DNA of 38,198 nucleotides from Neobacillus muris. GTDB taxonomy: Bacteria > Bacillota > Bacilli > Bacillales > Cytobacillaceae. The notes under the pieces are model-generated. The model was not told the DNA's origin. It was given only the letters and a program-made list of their open reading frames with translations, and ran no database searches. The DNA is taken from positions 1 to 38,198 of the forward strand of contig NZ_CALPDF010000044.1 in the NCBI RefSeq assembly GCF_943193175.1, given 5' to 3'. Both the position numbers and the translations under genes were made by a program. Shown here piece after piece: positions 15,304 through 24,418 of this stretch (position 1 is its first letter; each line of letters begins with the position of its first letter).

Positions 15304-16632
15304 ATGGTTACAGATGAACTGATTTCCAGGCTAAGCACTGTTAATCCAGAAATTCAGATTGACAGTGGAATCATGAGTAAACATCCATTAGGAAATAATG
15401 GGATGGTTGCCGTTTATCCACAAACCGAAGCCGAAATTGCTGGCGTCCTTAAATTTGCCAATGACAATGTGAAAAAGGTGGCTGTTATTGGCGGCGGCAC
15501 AAAAAGAGGTTTCGGGGGATCAGAAGAGGAGTCAGCTGATATTTTGCTGTCGATGGCAAACTTTAAAGGGGTTGTCGAACATACAATCGGAGATATGACC
15601 TTAACGATCAAAGCCGGGACCCCCTTTAAAGAGGTTCAGGATTTTTTGGAAGGATGCAATCAAAAAATTCCGCTTGATCCATATACCCCGAAATATGCCA
15701 CCATCGGCGGAGTAGTTGCCGCCAATGACAGCGGTCCTAAACGGCTGGGTTACGGCTCTGCTCGTGATGCAGTGATCGGTATGCGGGTCGTTTACCCTGA
15801 TGGTACGGTGATCCGTACTGGAGGAAAAACGGTCAAGAATGTAGCAGGATATGATTTTAATAAATTGTTTATCGGGTCAATGGGAACCCTTGGCGTCATC
15901 TCAGAAATTACCTTCAAACTAAGACCCTTGCAGAAATATGAGAATCTTGTATTCATCACCTTCCCAGATGGCAGTCTCGAAGAAGTTTATGCCTTTACTG
16001 TCCGCCTCCTTGATACAATCATGGAACCCATTTCACTCGAACTGTTTAGCCCTGCTTTAGCAGAGAAATTAACTGGGCGTTCTTGTTATACGCTTGCCGT
16101 CAGCTTTGAAGATGTGGAAAGCGCTGTCAAGTATCAGGTTGAATTGGTTGAAAGTCTAAAACCGATTAAATCCATTGTAACCGTTAAAGAATCCAAAGAT
16201 GCACAAGAATTCTGGAGTGCCGTAGCAAATTTGCCGCCAAGCGGCGTTGAAGACGCGATGGAGCAGGGAATCAGGGCTTCAGTAAAATTGGGCGTAAAAA
16301 ACTTAGATGTCATTAAGGTTATAAAACAAACCCAATTGCTCCAAGATACCCATCATCTCCTGGCAGAGTCTCATGGCGGTCTAGGGCACGGCATTGTTCG
16401 TGTCTATCTGACAGGAGCGGGCGATGACGTGGTATCGGCGATAAAAGCCTTGAGGGCAATCGCGGAAGCATTCGGTGGAAATGCTGTGGTGACCCATTTG
16501 CCGTTTGACCTTCGCCAGCAAATCGATGTGTGGGGGAAAAAAACCGCTTATTTTTTCCTGTTTGAGGGCATAAAGTCAAAAATCGACCCGAAACGGATAC
16601 TGAATCCAAAACGTTTTGTAGGAGGGATATAA
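15304..16632 (+). CDS. glcE: Glycolate oxidase FAD-binding subunit GlcE-like
   Basis: 442 residues, vanillyl-alcohol-oxidase-type FAD domain. The FAD-binding phrases are VIGGGTKRGFGG, YATIGGVVAANDSGPKRLGYG and GKTVKNVAGYDFNKLFIGSMGTLGVI. It is first in the glcE-glcF-glcD operon, whose products form a membrane-associated complex that oxidises glycolate (and possibly lactate-type 2-hydroxyacids) to the 2-oxoacid, passing electrons to the respiratory chain. It is longer than the ~350-residue E. coli GlcE, with an extended C-terminal part. The ribosome binding site is AAGGGAGAGG. glcF begins one base after the stop. Confidence 0.88.
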   Translation: MVTDELISRLSTVNPEIQIDSGIMSKHPLGNNGMVAVYPQTEAEIAGVLKFANDNVKKVAVIGGGTKRGFGGSEEESADILLSMANFKGVVEHTIGDMTLTIKAGTPFKEVQDFLEGCNQKIPLDPYTPKYATIGGVVAANDSGPKRLGYGSARDAVIGMRVVYPDGTVIRTGGKTVKNVAGYDFNKLFIGSMGTLGVISEITFKLRPLQKYENLVFITFPDGSLEEVYAFTVRLLDTIMEPISLELFSPALAEKLTGRSCYTLAVSFEDVESAVKYQVELVESLKPIKSIVTVKESKDAQEFWSAVANLPPSGVEDAMEQGIRASVKLGVKNLDVIKVIKQTQLLQDTHHLLAESHGGLGHGIVRVYLTGAGDDVVSAIKALRAIAEAFGGNAVVTHLPFDLRQQIDVWGKKTAYFFLFEGIKSKIDPKRILNPKRFVGGI

Positions 16633-16633
16633 G

Positions 16634-17998
16634 ATGGGGCTGCCTGAACCGGACCTAAACCTGCCTTGTGCCAATTCGGGTTTAGGAAATTACTTATGGA
16701 GCGACCCGCCTAAAGAATATAAATGGGCGGATTGTGTTCACTGCGGCTTATGCTTGGAAGCTTGTCCAACGTATGAGCAATTAGGGCAGGAGCAGCATTC
16801 ACCGCGGGGCCGCGTTCACCTGATCAAATCGGTCGCTGAAGGTAAGCTGAAGGTCAATGAAGCGTTTGCCGACCCTGTATTCCAATGCTTGGATTGCCGG
16901 GCCTGTACCACTGCTTGCCCGGCAAACGTCGATGTCGGAGGTTTGATTGAGGAAGCTAGAGGACAAGTCAGGCAGGCGCTGCCGCTGACAGGATGGAAAG
17001 CGCTGACCAGCAAGTTTTTTCTAGAAACCTTATTTCCCCATCACAAACGCTTAGAGGCAGCGGGAGGTCTATTGAAATTTTATCAAAAAATCGGTCTGCA
17101 AAAAGTGGTCAGGAAAACCGGTCTGATTCATATGATGCCAGAGCATTTAGTTGAAATGGAAGCGATTATGCCCAAGATCAAATCTTCGGTTCGAAAGAAA
17201 TACAAGAATGTCAACATCATTAAGGCAAAAGGGAATACTCAGCATCAAGTGGCCATGCTGACAGGCTGCATTATGGATGTCATGTTCAGCGATGTCAATG
17301 AGGCAACGATAAATGTATTAACACGAAATGGAAATGATGTGTTGATTCCTAAAAAACAAACCTGCTGCGGAGCCCTGCATGTTCATGCCGGGGACCGGGA
17401 AATGGGACGGAAGCTGGCCAAACAAAATATTGAAGCATTTGAAAGGACAGATAAGGTCATTGTCAATGCTGCCGGCTGCGGCTGTATGCTGAAGGAATAT
17501 CCGGAATTATTCCATGAAGAACCGGAATGGTATGTGCGGGCACAAGAATTTTCTGCAAAGGTCGAGGATATCTCAAAATATCTTCATGACACTGGTTATG
17601 AGATTCCCAAGGCCGAATTAAAAACAAGGATAACCTATCATGATGCTTGCCATCTTGCACATGGGCAGGGCATTCGCGATGAGCCGCGTGACTTGCTTTT
17701 GCACATTCCAGGAGTCGAAATGGTGCATATGGCTAATGCTGACCGGTGCTGCGGCAGTGCTGGAATTTATAACTTGACCCATCCCGAGATGGCTTCGGCG
17801 GTATTGGAAAGCAAAATGGCGAATGTGCCAGAGGACGTTGAGATGATTTCAATGGGCAACCCGGGCTGTATGCTGCAAATGGCAGCCGGTGTCCAGAAGT
17901 ACGGAAGGAACCAAAGGGTAGTGCATACAGTACAGCTGCTCGATTGGGCTTATCAAAAGGAAGACCGACAGGGAGGGAAGTCTGATGGGACGAAATAA
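16634..17998 (+). CDS. glcF: Glycolate oxidase iron-sulfur subunit GlcF
   Basis: 454 residues. Two [4Fe-4S] ferredoxin motifs are present: C34-x2-C37-x2-C40-x3-C44-P and C85-x2-C88-x2-C91-x3-C95-P. Two cysteine-rich CCG domains follow (TCCGALHVHAG and ADRCCGSAGIYN). This is the electron-transfer subunit between the FAD subunits and the quinone pool. The SD is GGAGGGATA inside the end of glcE. The last 14 bases overlap glcD, indicating translational coupling. Confidence 0.95.
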   Translation: MGLPEPDLNLPCANSGLGNYLWSDPPKEYKWADCVHCGLCLEACPTYEQLGQEQHSPRGRVHLIKSVAEGKLKVNEAFADPVFQCLDCRACTTACPANVDVGGLIEEARGQVRQALPLTGWKALTSKFFLETLFPHHKRLEAAGGLLKFYQKIGLQKVVRKTGLIHMMPEHLVEMEAIMPKIKSSVRKKYKNVNIIKAKGNTQHQVAMLTGCIMDVMFSDVNEATINVLTRNGNDVLIPKKQTCCGALHVHAGDREMGRKLAKQNIEAFERTDKVIVNAAGCGCMLKEYPELFHEEPEWYVRAQEFSAKVEDISKYLHDTGYEIPKAELKTRITYHDACHLAHGQGIRDEPRDLLLHIPGVEMVHMANADRCCGSAGIYNLTHPEMASAVLESKMANVPEDVEMISMGNPGCMLQMAAGVQKYGRNQRVVHTVQLLDWAYQKEDRQGGKSDGTK

Positions 17999-19445
17999 CT
18001 GGGAATCTAGGGATCCTCATATTTTTAACCTGGCAAAACTAGTGTCCGGACCGAACTCCATATTATACAAACACGAAGACCTAGTGGCTTATGATTGTGA
18101 CGGGTTCACGATTGAGAGGCATTTGCCTCGGGCGGTTGTTTTTCCAAAAAACACGGAAGAGGTATCGATGATTGTTCAATATTGCTCAGAAAATGAGCTT
18201 CCATTTTTGGCCCGTGGAGCCGGAACAGGACTAAGCGGCGGAGCTGTTCCATTAAATCGCGAAGTCATCATCAGTATGGTGCGGATGAAACGGCTATTGG
18301 AAGTGGATTTAGAAAATCGCCGCGCGGTCGTTGAGCCTGGCTTTGTCAATCTGAAGCTGACCAATTCGGTTTCTGAAAGAGGCTATTACTACGCTCCAGA
18401 TCCCTCGAGTCAGTACGCCTGTACAATTGGGGGAAATGTGGCAGAAAATGCCGGCGGAGCCCATTGTTTAAAATATGGGGTAACGACCAACCATATATTG
18501 GGCCTAGAGGTCGTCCTGCCAAATGGCGATGTCATTGAAATTGCACCAAATGGCATTCCTGATTTTCCTGGGTATGATCTGCTCGGTTTGTTGACTGGTT
18601 CGGAAGGAACCTTGGGGATTGTTACCAAGATAACGGTGCGAATTTTAAAAAGTCCTCAGGCAAGGCAAACTGTGTTGGCCTACTTTGACCGGGTTCAAGA
18701 TGGAAGCCAGGCGGTTTCAGACATTATTTCCTCCGGGATTGTCCCCGCTGCCCTTGAAATGATGGATAAGGTGGCTATTGAGGGAGTGGAAGCGGCGGCT
18801 TTCCCGGTCGGCCATCCAAAAGATATTGCCGCTGTTTTATTGATCGAGGTGGATGGGATTGCTGCAGGGATTGACGAGCAGATTCAGATGATTTTGGATG
18901 TTTGCAAAAAAAGTCATGTTCGTGAGGTAAAAGTGGCAAAGGATGAAGCAGAACGGGCACGCTGGTGGGCTAACCGCAAGACCGGTTTTGGGGCGATGGG
19001 GGCGATCTCTCCCGATTACTTAGTACAAGACGGTGTCATCCCCAGGAGCAAGCTGCCTGAAGTATTAGAGCGGATTCATCAAATAAGTGAAGAATCAGGA
19101 TTGCGGATTGCGAACATTTTTCATGCTGGGGATGGGAATCTTCATCCGTTGGTTCTGTTTGATTCGAGAGTGCCGGGAGAAACGGAAAAAGCGATCCAGG
19201 CGGGCAGTGCTTGTTTAAAGGCTTGTGCGGATGCGGGCGGATCGATTACCGGTGAACATGGGGTAGGGATTGAAAAGATGGAAGAAATGCGCTTTGTCTT
19301 TACTGATGATGAAATAAAAGCGCAAACCGATATTCGGGATGTTTTCAATCCAGAACGGCTGTTAAATGCCGGCAAGCTGTTCCCAACCCCGAGTCGTTGT
19401 TCGGAGATGAAGCAGGAACTGAAGAAAGCGGAGACTGCAAGGTAG
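17985..19445 (+). CDS. glcD: Glycolate oxidase catalytic FAD subunit GlcD
   Basis: 486 residues. FAD-binding domain type 4: RGAGTGLSGGAVP, CTIGGNVAENAGGAHCLKYG, GSEGTLGIVTKI. The FAD-oxidase C-terminal domain has IFHAGDGNLHPLVLFD and GSITGEHGVGIEKMEEM, the flavin- and substrate-binding regions. It matches GlcD/YsfC in length and motifs. ATG 17985 follows GGGAGGGAAG and overlaps the end of glcF. It is the last gene of the operon. Confidence 0.95.
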   Translation: MGRNNWESRDPHIFNLAKLVSGPNSILYKHEDLVAYDCDGFTIERHLPRAVVFPKNTEEVSMIVQYCSENELPFLARGAGTGLSGGAVPLNREVIISMVRMKRLLEVDLENRRAVVEPGFVNLKLTNSVSERGYYYAPDPSSQYACTIGGNVAENAGGAHCLKYGVTTNHILGLEVVLPNGDVIEIAPNGIPDFPGYDLLGLLTGSEGTLGIVTKITVRILKSPQARQTVLAYFDRVQDGSQAVSDIISSGIVPAALEMMDKVAIEGVEAAAFPVGHPKDIAAVLLIEVDGIAAGIDEQIQMILDVCKKSHVREVKVAKDEAERARWWANRKTGFGAMGAISPDYLVQDGVIPRSKLPEVLERIHQISEESGLRIANIFHAGDGNLHPLVLFDSRVPGETEKAIQAGSACLKACADAGGSITGEHGVGIEKMEEMRFVFTDDEIKAQTDIRDVFNPERLLNAGKLFPTPSRCSEMKQELKKAETAR

Positions 19446-19479
19446 ATGATTATATTTTGCTGAGTAAATAATGTTTTTT

Positions 19480-19505
19480 GAGCCCCTTATATGGGCTCTA
19501 TTTTA
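19480..19505 (+). terminator. Intrinsic terminator of the glcEFD operon
   Basis: GAGCCC pairs with GGGCTC (loop CTTATAT), followed by TATTTTA. The stem is preceded by TTTTTT on the same strand. Confidence 0.75.
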
Positions 19506-19633
19506 CCTAATCAGTCTATAAGAAAATTGCTAAAAAGGATGTGCCAAGGTAAATAGGGAGAGCTCCAAATGACCGGGAAAGAGAAAAAGAAGGCAACAGG
19601 GAAATAGGTTTTAGGTATAGGACAAAAAGAAGA

Positions 19634-19654
19634 GGGAAAGGAAATTCCTTTCCC
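19634..19654 (-). terminator. Terminator of the serine-rich protein gene (minus strand)
   Basis: The near-perfect palindrome GGGAAAGGAA-A-TTCCTTTCCC is followed on the minus strand by TCTTCTTTTT. Confidence 0.7.
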
Positions 19655-19663
19655 AGTACAGCA

Positions 19664-19960
19664 TTATCTATGCGTCTTTTTCTTCCTGTAAACCCACATA
19701 TTTCCATCGTTCCAGCAGCTTTGGGTTTTGTAGCCGCCTTCATCATTCGTGTGCCAATCAGTACAAATGAGTTCATTCGGGAATTGCTCTTGATCATGAC
19801 TAGATGACTCCGAACTGCTTGATTCAGAACTGCTCGACTCATCAATCATTCCGGCAGCAGTCATGCCTGTTCCTAAAACGACCATATCCCAAAAGCTGCC
19901 ATGCATCTTTTCATCTGATGAACTTTCCATATTCTCAAGGGGCCTATTGTTTTCTGTCAT
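19664..19960 (-). CDS. Hypothetical serine-rich small protein
   Basis: 98 residues from the ATG at 19960 (MTENNRPLENMESSS), chosen for the excellent ribosome binding site AAGGAGGTG seven bases before it on this strand; the frame stays open six codons further upstream. A short hydrophobic patch (FWDMVVLGTGMTAAGMI) precedes an acidic serine repeat (SSSSESSSSESSSH), then a C-terminal part with two Cys and several Trp (CTDWHT, CWNDGNMWVYRKKK). I do not recognise the family. The composition suggests a low-complexity linker and a small C-terminal module. Confidence 0.65.
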   Translation of the reverse strand: MTENNRPLENMESSSDEKMHGSFWDMVVLGTGMTAAGMIDESSSSESSSSESSSHDQEQFPNELICTDWHTNDEGGYKTQSCWNDGNMWVYRKKKTHR

Positions 19961-20210
19961 GGATTGCACCTCCTTCATAATAAAAAGGGAGACTGACTAT
20001 TGATTTCACGTATCTTTACCAACTCCTCTTTTACTAATTTACGTATTTACTCCATTTTTGTATCGGACAATCGCCTATGTTCGGAAAAATTGCCTACTAA
20101 GCATCTTATTGGCTAATAAAAGATGTAATTAATTTTAATACCAAAAGCTTTCCTAAAAAAATAAATCAACATATACTATTGGTATTACGAATGATCTGAG
20201 AGGAAAACAT

Positions 20211-21659
20211 ATGCATTTAACAACTATATTACTTGGCATAATCTTTATCTTAAATTTAATTTTTGCCACTATCGTCCTATTTTTGGAAAGAAGGGATGCA
20301 GGAACTACCTGGGCCTGGCTGCTAGTCCTGTTCTTTATTCCGATACTAGGCTTTATTTTATATCTCCTGTTCGGCCAAAACCTTAGTAGGAGGCACCTAT
20401 TTCAGTGGGAGGACCTCAAGAAAACAGGATTTGAGAAAGTAGTCAGTACACAGCTTGCCGAAATCCATTCAAACCAATTCCAATTTCGAAACCCCGCCTC
20501 AAGGAACAACCGCGATTTAATTTATATGCAATTAATGAATAACCAAGCCTACTTATCAGAAGATAACGCAGTTGATTTATTTATAGATGGAAGATTAAAG
20601 TTTGAACAATTGTTTAAGGATATCGAAGCGGCCAATGAGTATATTCATTTGCAGTACTACATCATTAAAAATGACCGGCTTGGAAAAAAGTTAATTGAGC
20701 TGTTAACAAAAAAAGCAGAAGCAGGCATTCAGGTCCGTGTCCTATATGATGAGCTCGGTTCAAGAAGTCTGCCAAAACGGTTATTTAAAAACTTCCGTGC
20801 TGCTGGCGGTCAAGTTGAAGTCTTTTTTCCTTCCAAATTAAGATTTATTAATTTGAGGATGAATTTTCGCAACCATCGGAAGTTAGTCATTATTGATGGA
20901 AAAATCGGCTACGTAGGGGGTTTTAATGTGGGCGATGAGTACCTTGGTTTGAATGAGAGATTTGGCTATTGGCGGGATACGCATTTAAGAATCCAAGGGA
21001 AAGCGGTTGATGCCCTGCAAACACGATTCATTCTTGACTGGAATCAGGCATCACGGAAATATGATATCAGCTATGTGCCGAATTTGTTTCCCAAAGACGT
21101 TCCCCATGGAAATGTGGGAATCCAGATTGTCACAAGCGGGCCCGATTCCGACTTAGAACAGATCAAAAACGGCTATATAAAAATGATTTTGACGGCTAAA
21201 AAAAATGTCTATATTCAAACCCCTTATTTTATTCCGGATGCCAGTCTTTTGGACGCTCTTAGAATTGCCTGTTTATCAGGAGTAGAAGTTAACATTATGA
21301 TTCCTGACAAACCAGACCATCCCTTTGTTTATTGGGCAACGATGTCCCATATTGGCAGGCTGCTGGAGACTGGAGCACATGTGTACATATATAAAAAGGG
21401 ATTTATCCATGCAAAAACAATTGTGGTGGATAAGGAAATTGCCTCTGTTGGGACAGCAAATATTGACGTGAGAAGCTTTAAACTCAATTTTGAAGTAAAT
21501 GCCTTTCTCTACGATCAAACATTAGCGGAAAAACTGGCGAACATTTTTATAGAGGACTGTAATGATTGCCAACTTCTGACATTAGAGGAATATCAAAGAC
21601 GCCCATTATGGATTCGATTTAAGGAATCGATTTCCAGGCTTGTTTCCCCTATTTTATAA
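20211..21659 (+). CDS. cls: Cardiolipin synthase (phospholipase D family)
   Basis: 482 residues. It condenses two phosphatidylglycerol molecules into cardiolipin and glycerol at the membrane. Two N-terminal transmembrane segments (about 1-24 and 34-54) precede two HxKx4D catalytic motifs, H222-R-K (NHRKLVIIDGKIGYVGGFNVGDEY) and H400-A-K (HAKTIVVDKEIASVGTANID). Length is typical of Bacillus ClsA/YwnE proteins. The ribosome binding site is GAGAGGAAAAC. It is monocistronic. The upstream AT-rich region (about 19980-20205) has no promoter I can assign with confidence. Confidence 0.95.
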   Translation: MHLTTILLGIIFILNLIFATIVLFLERRDAGTTWAWLLVLFFIPILGFILYLLFGQNLSRRHLFQWEDLKKTGFEKVVSTQLAEIHSNQFQFRNPASRNNRDLIYMQLMNNQAYLSEDNAVDLFIDGRLKFEQLFKDIEAANEYIHLQYYIIKNDRLGKKLIELLTKKAEAGIQVRVLYDELGSRSLPKRLFKNFRAAGGQVEVFFPSKLRFINLRMNFRNHRKLVIIDGKIGYVGGFNVGDEYLGLNERFGYWRDTHLRIQGKAVDALQTRFILDWNQASRKYDISYVPNLFPKDVPHGNVGIQIVTSGPDSDLEQIKNGYIKMILTAKKNVYIQTPYFIPDASLLDALRIACLSGVEVNIMIPDKPDHPFVYWATMSHIGRLLETGAHVYIYKKGFIHAKTIVVDKEIASVGTANIDVRSFKLNFEVNAFLYDQTLAEKLANIFIEDCNDCQLLTLEEYQRRPLWIRFKESISRLVSPIL

Positions 21660-21680
21660 TTGAACACAAATAAATAAGTA

Positions 21681-21717
21681 AGCAGCTTTCCTCTTTGTTG
21701 GGAAGCTGCTATTTTTT
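21681..21717 (+). terminator. Intrinsic terminator after cls
   Basis: The stem AGCAGCTTTCC/GGGAAGCTGCT is followed by ATTTTTT. Confidence 0.93.
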
Positions 21718-21793
21718 AAAAATCAAGAAGGAAAAAATTACCTTTTGTTGAATTTTATTTATGGTTAGAAATATTTAGAAGGAAGGCGATATA

Positions 21794-22717
21794 ATGGTAC
21801 TTGATCCGCAGACTAAACTAGTATTGGACCAATTAGCGGCCGCAGGGGCACCACCTTTGGAAACGCTTTCTCCTGCTGTGGCACGCCAAGTATTTTCAAT
21901 GCCCCAAGGAGAACTAGAAGAAGTAGGAAAGGTTGTCGATCGGACTATTCCGGGTCTAGAAACGGATATTCCGGTTCGGGTATATTATCCTAAGGACAAG
22001 CAATCAAGTTATCCGGCACTTGTTTACTACCATGGCGGAGGCTGGGTAGTGGGAAACATAGAAACCCATGATAATGTATGCAGAGCCTTAACAAATCTCG
22101 CCAAATGTGTCACGATCTCCGTCGATTATCGCTTAGCGCCTGAGCATAAATTTCCAGCAGCCGTTGAAGACTCTTATGCGGCCGTTCAATATGTGTATAG
22201 CCATGCTGAAGAGTTCCAAATTGACCGGGCAAGAATTGCCGTTGGCGGCGATAGTGCCGGTGGAAATCTCGCTGCCGTCGTATCCAATATGGCAAAGGAA
22301 AAATCAAATCTACCTATTTGTTTCCAGCTTTTGATTTATCCCAGCACGAATTTAGGCGGGGAACCAACAGCCTCCATGCGCGAAAATGCGGAAGGATACT
22401 TTTTGGAAAAAGGCACAATGGAGTGGTTCCGCGACTGTTACCTTAATAGGGAGGAAGATAAACAAAGCCCACTTGTTTCCCCTATGTTATTTGGCGATTT
22501 TAAAGGGCTCCCTCCAGCTCTTGTGATTACAGCTGAATACGATCCGTTAAGAGATGAAGGAGAGGACTATGCCAACAAGCTGGCAGCAGCAGGTGTTGAA
22601 GTTGAGGCTGTCCGGTATGGAACGATTCATGGTTTCGTCAGCATGGCTGCCGTGCTTGACTCAGGAAAAGCCGCTTTAGAAAAAGCGGGCAATACACTGA
22701 GAAAAAATTTTTATTAA
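21794..22717 (+). CDS. Alpha/beta hydrolase, hormone-sensitive-lipase family esterase
   Basis: 307 residues. The HSL-family oxyanion motif H80-GGGW (YYHGGGWVVGN) and the nucleophile elbow GDSAG with Ser154 are present. The acid is probably in AEYDPLRDE and the base His in TIHGFVSM. These enzymes hydrolyse short- to medium-chain carboxyl esters; the natural substrate is unknown. No signal peptide, so cytoplasmic. The SD is AGAAGGAAGG. It is monocistronic with its own terminator. Confidence 0.92.
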   Translation: MVLDPQTKLVLDQLAAAGAPPLETLSPAVARQVFSMPQGELEEVGKVVDRTIPGLETDIPVRVYYPKDKQSSYPALVYYHGGGWVVGNIETHDNVCRALTNLAKCVTISVDYRLAPEHKFPAAVEDSYAAVQYVYSHAEEFQIDRARIAVGGDSAGGNLAAVVSNMAKEKSNLPICFQLLIYPSTNLGGEPTASMRENAEGYFLEKGTMEWFRDCYLNREEDKQSPLVSPMLFGDFKGLPPALVITAEYDPLRDEGEDYANKLAAAGVEVEAVRYGTIHGFVSMAAVLDSGKAALEKAGNTLRKNFY

Positions 22718-22728
22718 TAAAAAGATGA

Positions 22729-22766
22729 GCGAAGGAGTCCGAGCATGAGGATTCCTTCGCTTTTCC
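22729..22766 (+). terminator. Intrinsic terminator after the esterase gene
   Basis: AGCGAAGGA pairs with TCCTTCGCT across a 16-base loop, followed by TTTCC. Confidence 0.85.
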
Positions 22767-22789
22767 TTTAATGCTAATTTTTTCAGAAA

Positions 22790-22805
22790 CTAGAACAATC
22801 TAGTG
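22790..22805. promoter_or_regulatory. Possible operator upstream of the drug exporter
   Basis: The inverted repeat ACTAG-N6-CTAGT lies 85 bases before the MFS gene. Small symmetric sites like this often bind TetR- or MarR-type regulators of exporters, but no regulator gene is adjacent. Low certainty. Confidence 0.3.
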
Positions 22806-22889
22806 GATTAGAAAAAGAAGTTCATGTAATCTGTAAAAGGAGGTTTTTTCATATCAAAAATCAATAAAGAAAATGGGGGGAATGAATGC

Positions 22890-24326
22890 ATGGCAGTCTC
22901 AGACTTCAAGAAGTCTACAATCGTGGCGCTGCTCCTTGCCGGAACATTTATTTCTATTTTAAATCAAACGTTAATGATTACCGCCATACCGCCAGTTATG
23001 GAAGAGATGCACGTGACAGCTAACAGTGCCCAGTGGCTTACCACAGTGTTTATGCTGGTGAATGGAATCATGATTCCTGTTAGTGCGTTTTTACTGGAAC
23101 GGTTTACGACAAGGCAGCTGTTTATATCAGCGATGTGCATCTTCTCCTTGGGAACCTTAGTCGGCGGAATTGCGCCTAATTTTGAAATCCTGTTATTAGG
23201 AAGGGTTATCCAATCATTGGGTGCAGGTGTGATGCTGCCACTTATGCAAACAGTCTTTTTAATGATATTTCCGGTTAATAAACGGGGCTCGGCCATGGGA
23301 TTAGTTGGTCTTGTCATATCCTTTGCGCCGGCAATTGGTCCTGCCCTTTCAGGGTGGGTGACTGCGCATTTCTCATGGAGAGTCTTGTTTTTTATCATCC
23401 TGCCGATTGCGGTCATAGATATCCTAGTCGCGTTTATTGCGCTGAAAAATGTAACAGAAGTTTCTAAACCAAAAGTGGATATTATTTCTATCATCCTATC
23501 GTCATTTGGCTTTGGCGGTTTGCTTTATGGGTTTACCGCTGCCGGCAATTATGGATGGCTGGATTCCATTACCCTGGCATCTTTAGGAATCGGAGCTTTG
23601 GCGCTTGTCATGTTTGTGTTTAGGCAGATGAGGCTTTCACATCCGATGCTGGAATTTCGGGTATTTGCTTTTTCAATTTTTCCATTTGCGATTGTGATTG
23701 GAATGATTGGCTTTATGGGATTGATTGGGGCGGAGACTATTATTCCGCTGTTTATGCAGAATATGAGGGAGTTTTCAGCCTTTGAGGCGGGGCTTGCCCT
23801 ATTGCCTGGCGCGCTGATCAGTGGGTTTATGTCGCCAATCATCGGAAGAATATTTGATAAAATGGGGGCCAGATGGCTGGTGATTGTTGGTTTGGCCATC
23901 ACGGCAGCTTCCTCATTTGCTTTCACCAATTTAAATACAACCACAACCATGACGTATATTACGGTTTTATATGGGATCAGAATGTTTGGCTTATCTATGG
24001 TAATGATGCCGGCGGCAACCGCTGCGTTAAACCAGCTGCCCAAACAGCTCATTCCTCATGGTGCGGCGATGGATAATACGATGAAAATGATTGCTGCCTC
24101 CGTCGGTACGGCGATACTTGTTACAGTCATGACTACCACTGCAGAAGCTGCTAAGAACCGACCGGACATTGCCCATCCAGATATTCATGGAGCTAACATT
24201 GCGTTTATGGTTGTATCTTTGTTAACCTTACTTGCGCTATTGCTTTCATTTTTTATTAAGGATAGCAGGCCTGCAGAAAGTACAGGTGATCATAGCGGGA
24301 AACTAAAAATGAAAATGCAGCAATAG
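22890..24326 (+). CDS. MFS multidrug exporter, DHA2 family (LmrB/EmrB-like)
   Basis: 478 residues, about 14 predicted transmembrane helices, a proton-driven drug antiporter of the DHA2 branch. Visible family phrases are NQTLMITAIPPVMEEM in the first helix region, QWLTTVFMLVNGIMIPVSAFL, LLGRVIQSLGAGVMLPL (motif B-like) and APAIGPALSGWV (motif C, the antiporter signature). Length and helix count resemble B. subtilis LmrB. The substrate is unknown. ATG 22890 follows GGGGGG by eight bases. A second strong site, AAAAGGAGG (from 22836), precedes CATATC, with no start codon at the proper distance except non-standard ones. Confidence 0.92.
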   Translation: MAVSDFKKSTIVALLLAGTFISILNQTLMITAIPPVMEEMHVTANSAQWLTTVFMLVNGIMIPVSAFLLERFTTRQLFISAMCIFSLGTLVGGIAPNFEILLLGRVIQSLGAGVMLPLMQTVFLMIFPVNKRGSAMGLVGLVISFAPAIGPALSGWVTAHFSWRVLFFIILPIAVIDILVAFIALKNVTEVSKPKVDIISIILSSFGFGGLLYGFTAAGNYGWLDSITLASLGIGALALVMFVFRQMRLSHPMLEFRVFAFSIFPFAIVIGMIGFMGLIGAETIIPLFMQNMREFSAFEAGLALLPGALISGFMSPIIGRIFDKMGARWLVIVGLAITAASSFAFTNLNTTTTMTYITVLYGIRMFGLSMVMMPAATAALNQLPKQLIPHGAAMDNTMKMIAASVGTAILVTVMTTTAEAAKNRPDIAHPDIHGANIAFMVVSLLTLLALLLSFFIKDSRPAESTGDHSGKLKMKMQQ

Positions 24327-24344
24327 TGTTAAGGAAACTCATGC

Positions 24345-24374
24345 TTGAATTTTGTCAAAAGGAAAAGCTACAAT
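24345..24374 (+). promoter_or_regulatory. Putative SigA promoter of mapB
   Basis: -35 TTGAAT (24345-24350), spacer of 18, -10 TACAAT (24369-24374), 45 bases before the start codon. Confidence 0.55.
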
Positions 24375-24418
24375 AGATTAATGAGTGGAAAGACAAAAAC
24401 AGAGAAGTAGGGAAAAGC

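Noticed and set aside
19516..19845. 109-codon frame on the minus strand
   Set aside because: It overlaps the better supported serine-rich gene in another frame and has no ribosome binding site.
22836..22889. Upstream start for the drug exporter behind AAAAGGAGG
   Set aside because: The codons at the right distance are ATA/ATC, not normal starts; ATG 22890 with GGGGGG is adequate. It may be a remnant of an older start.
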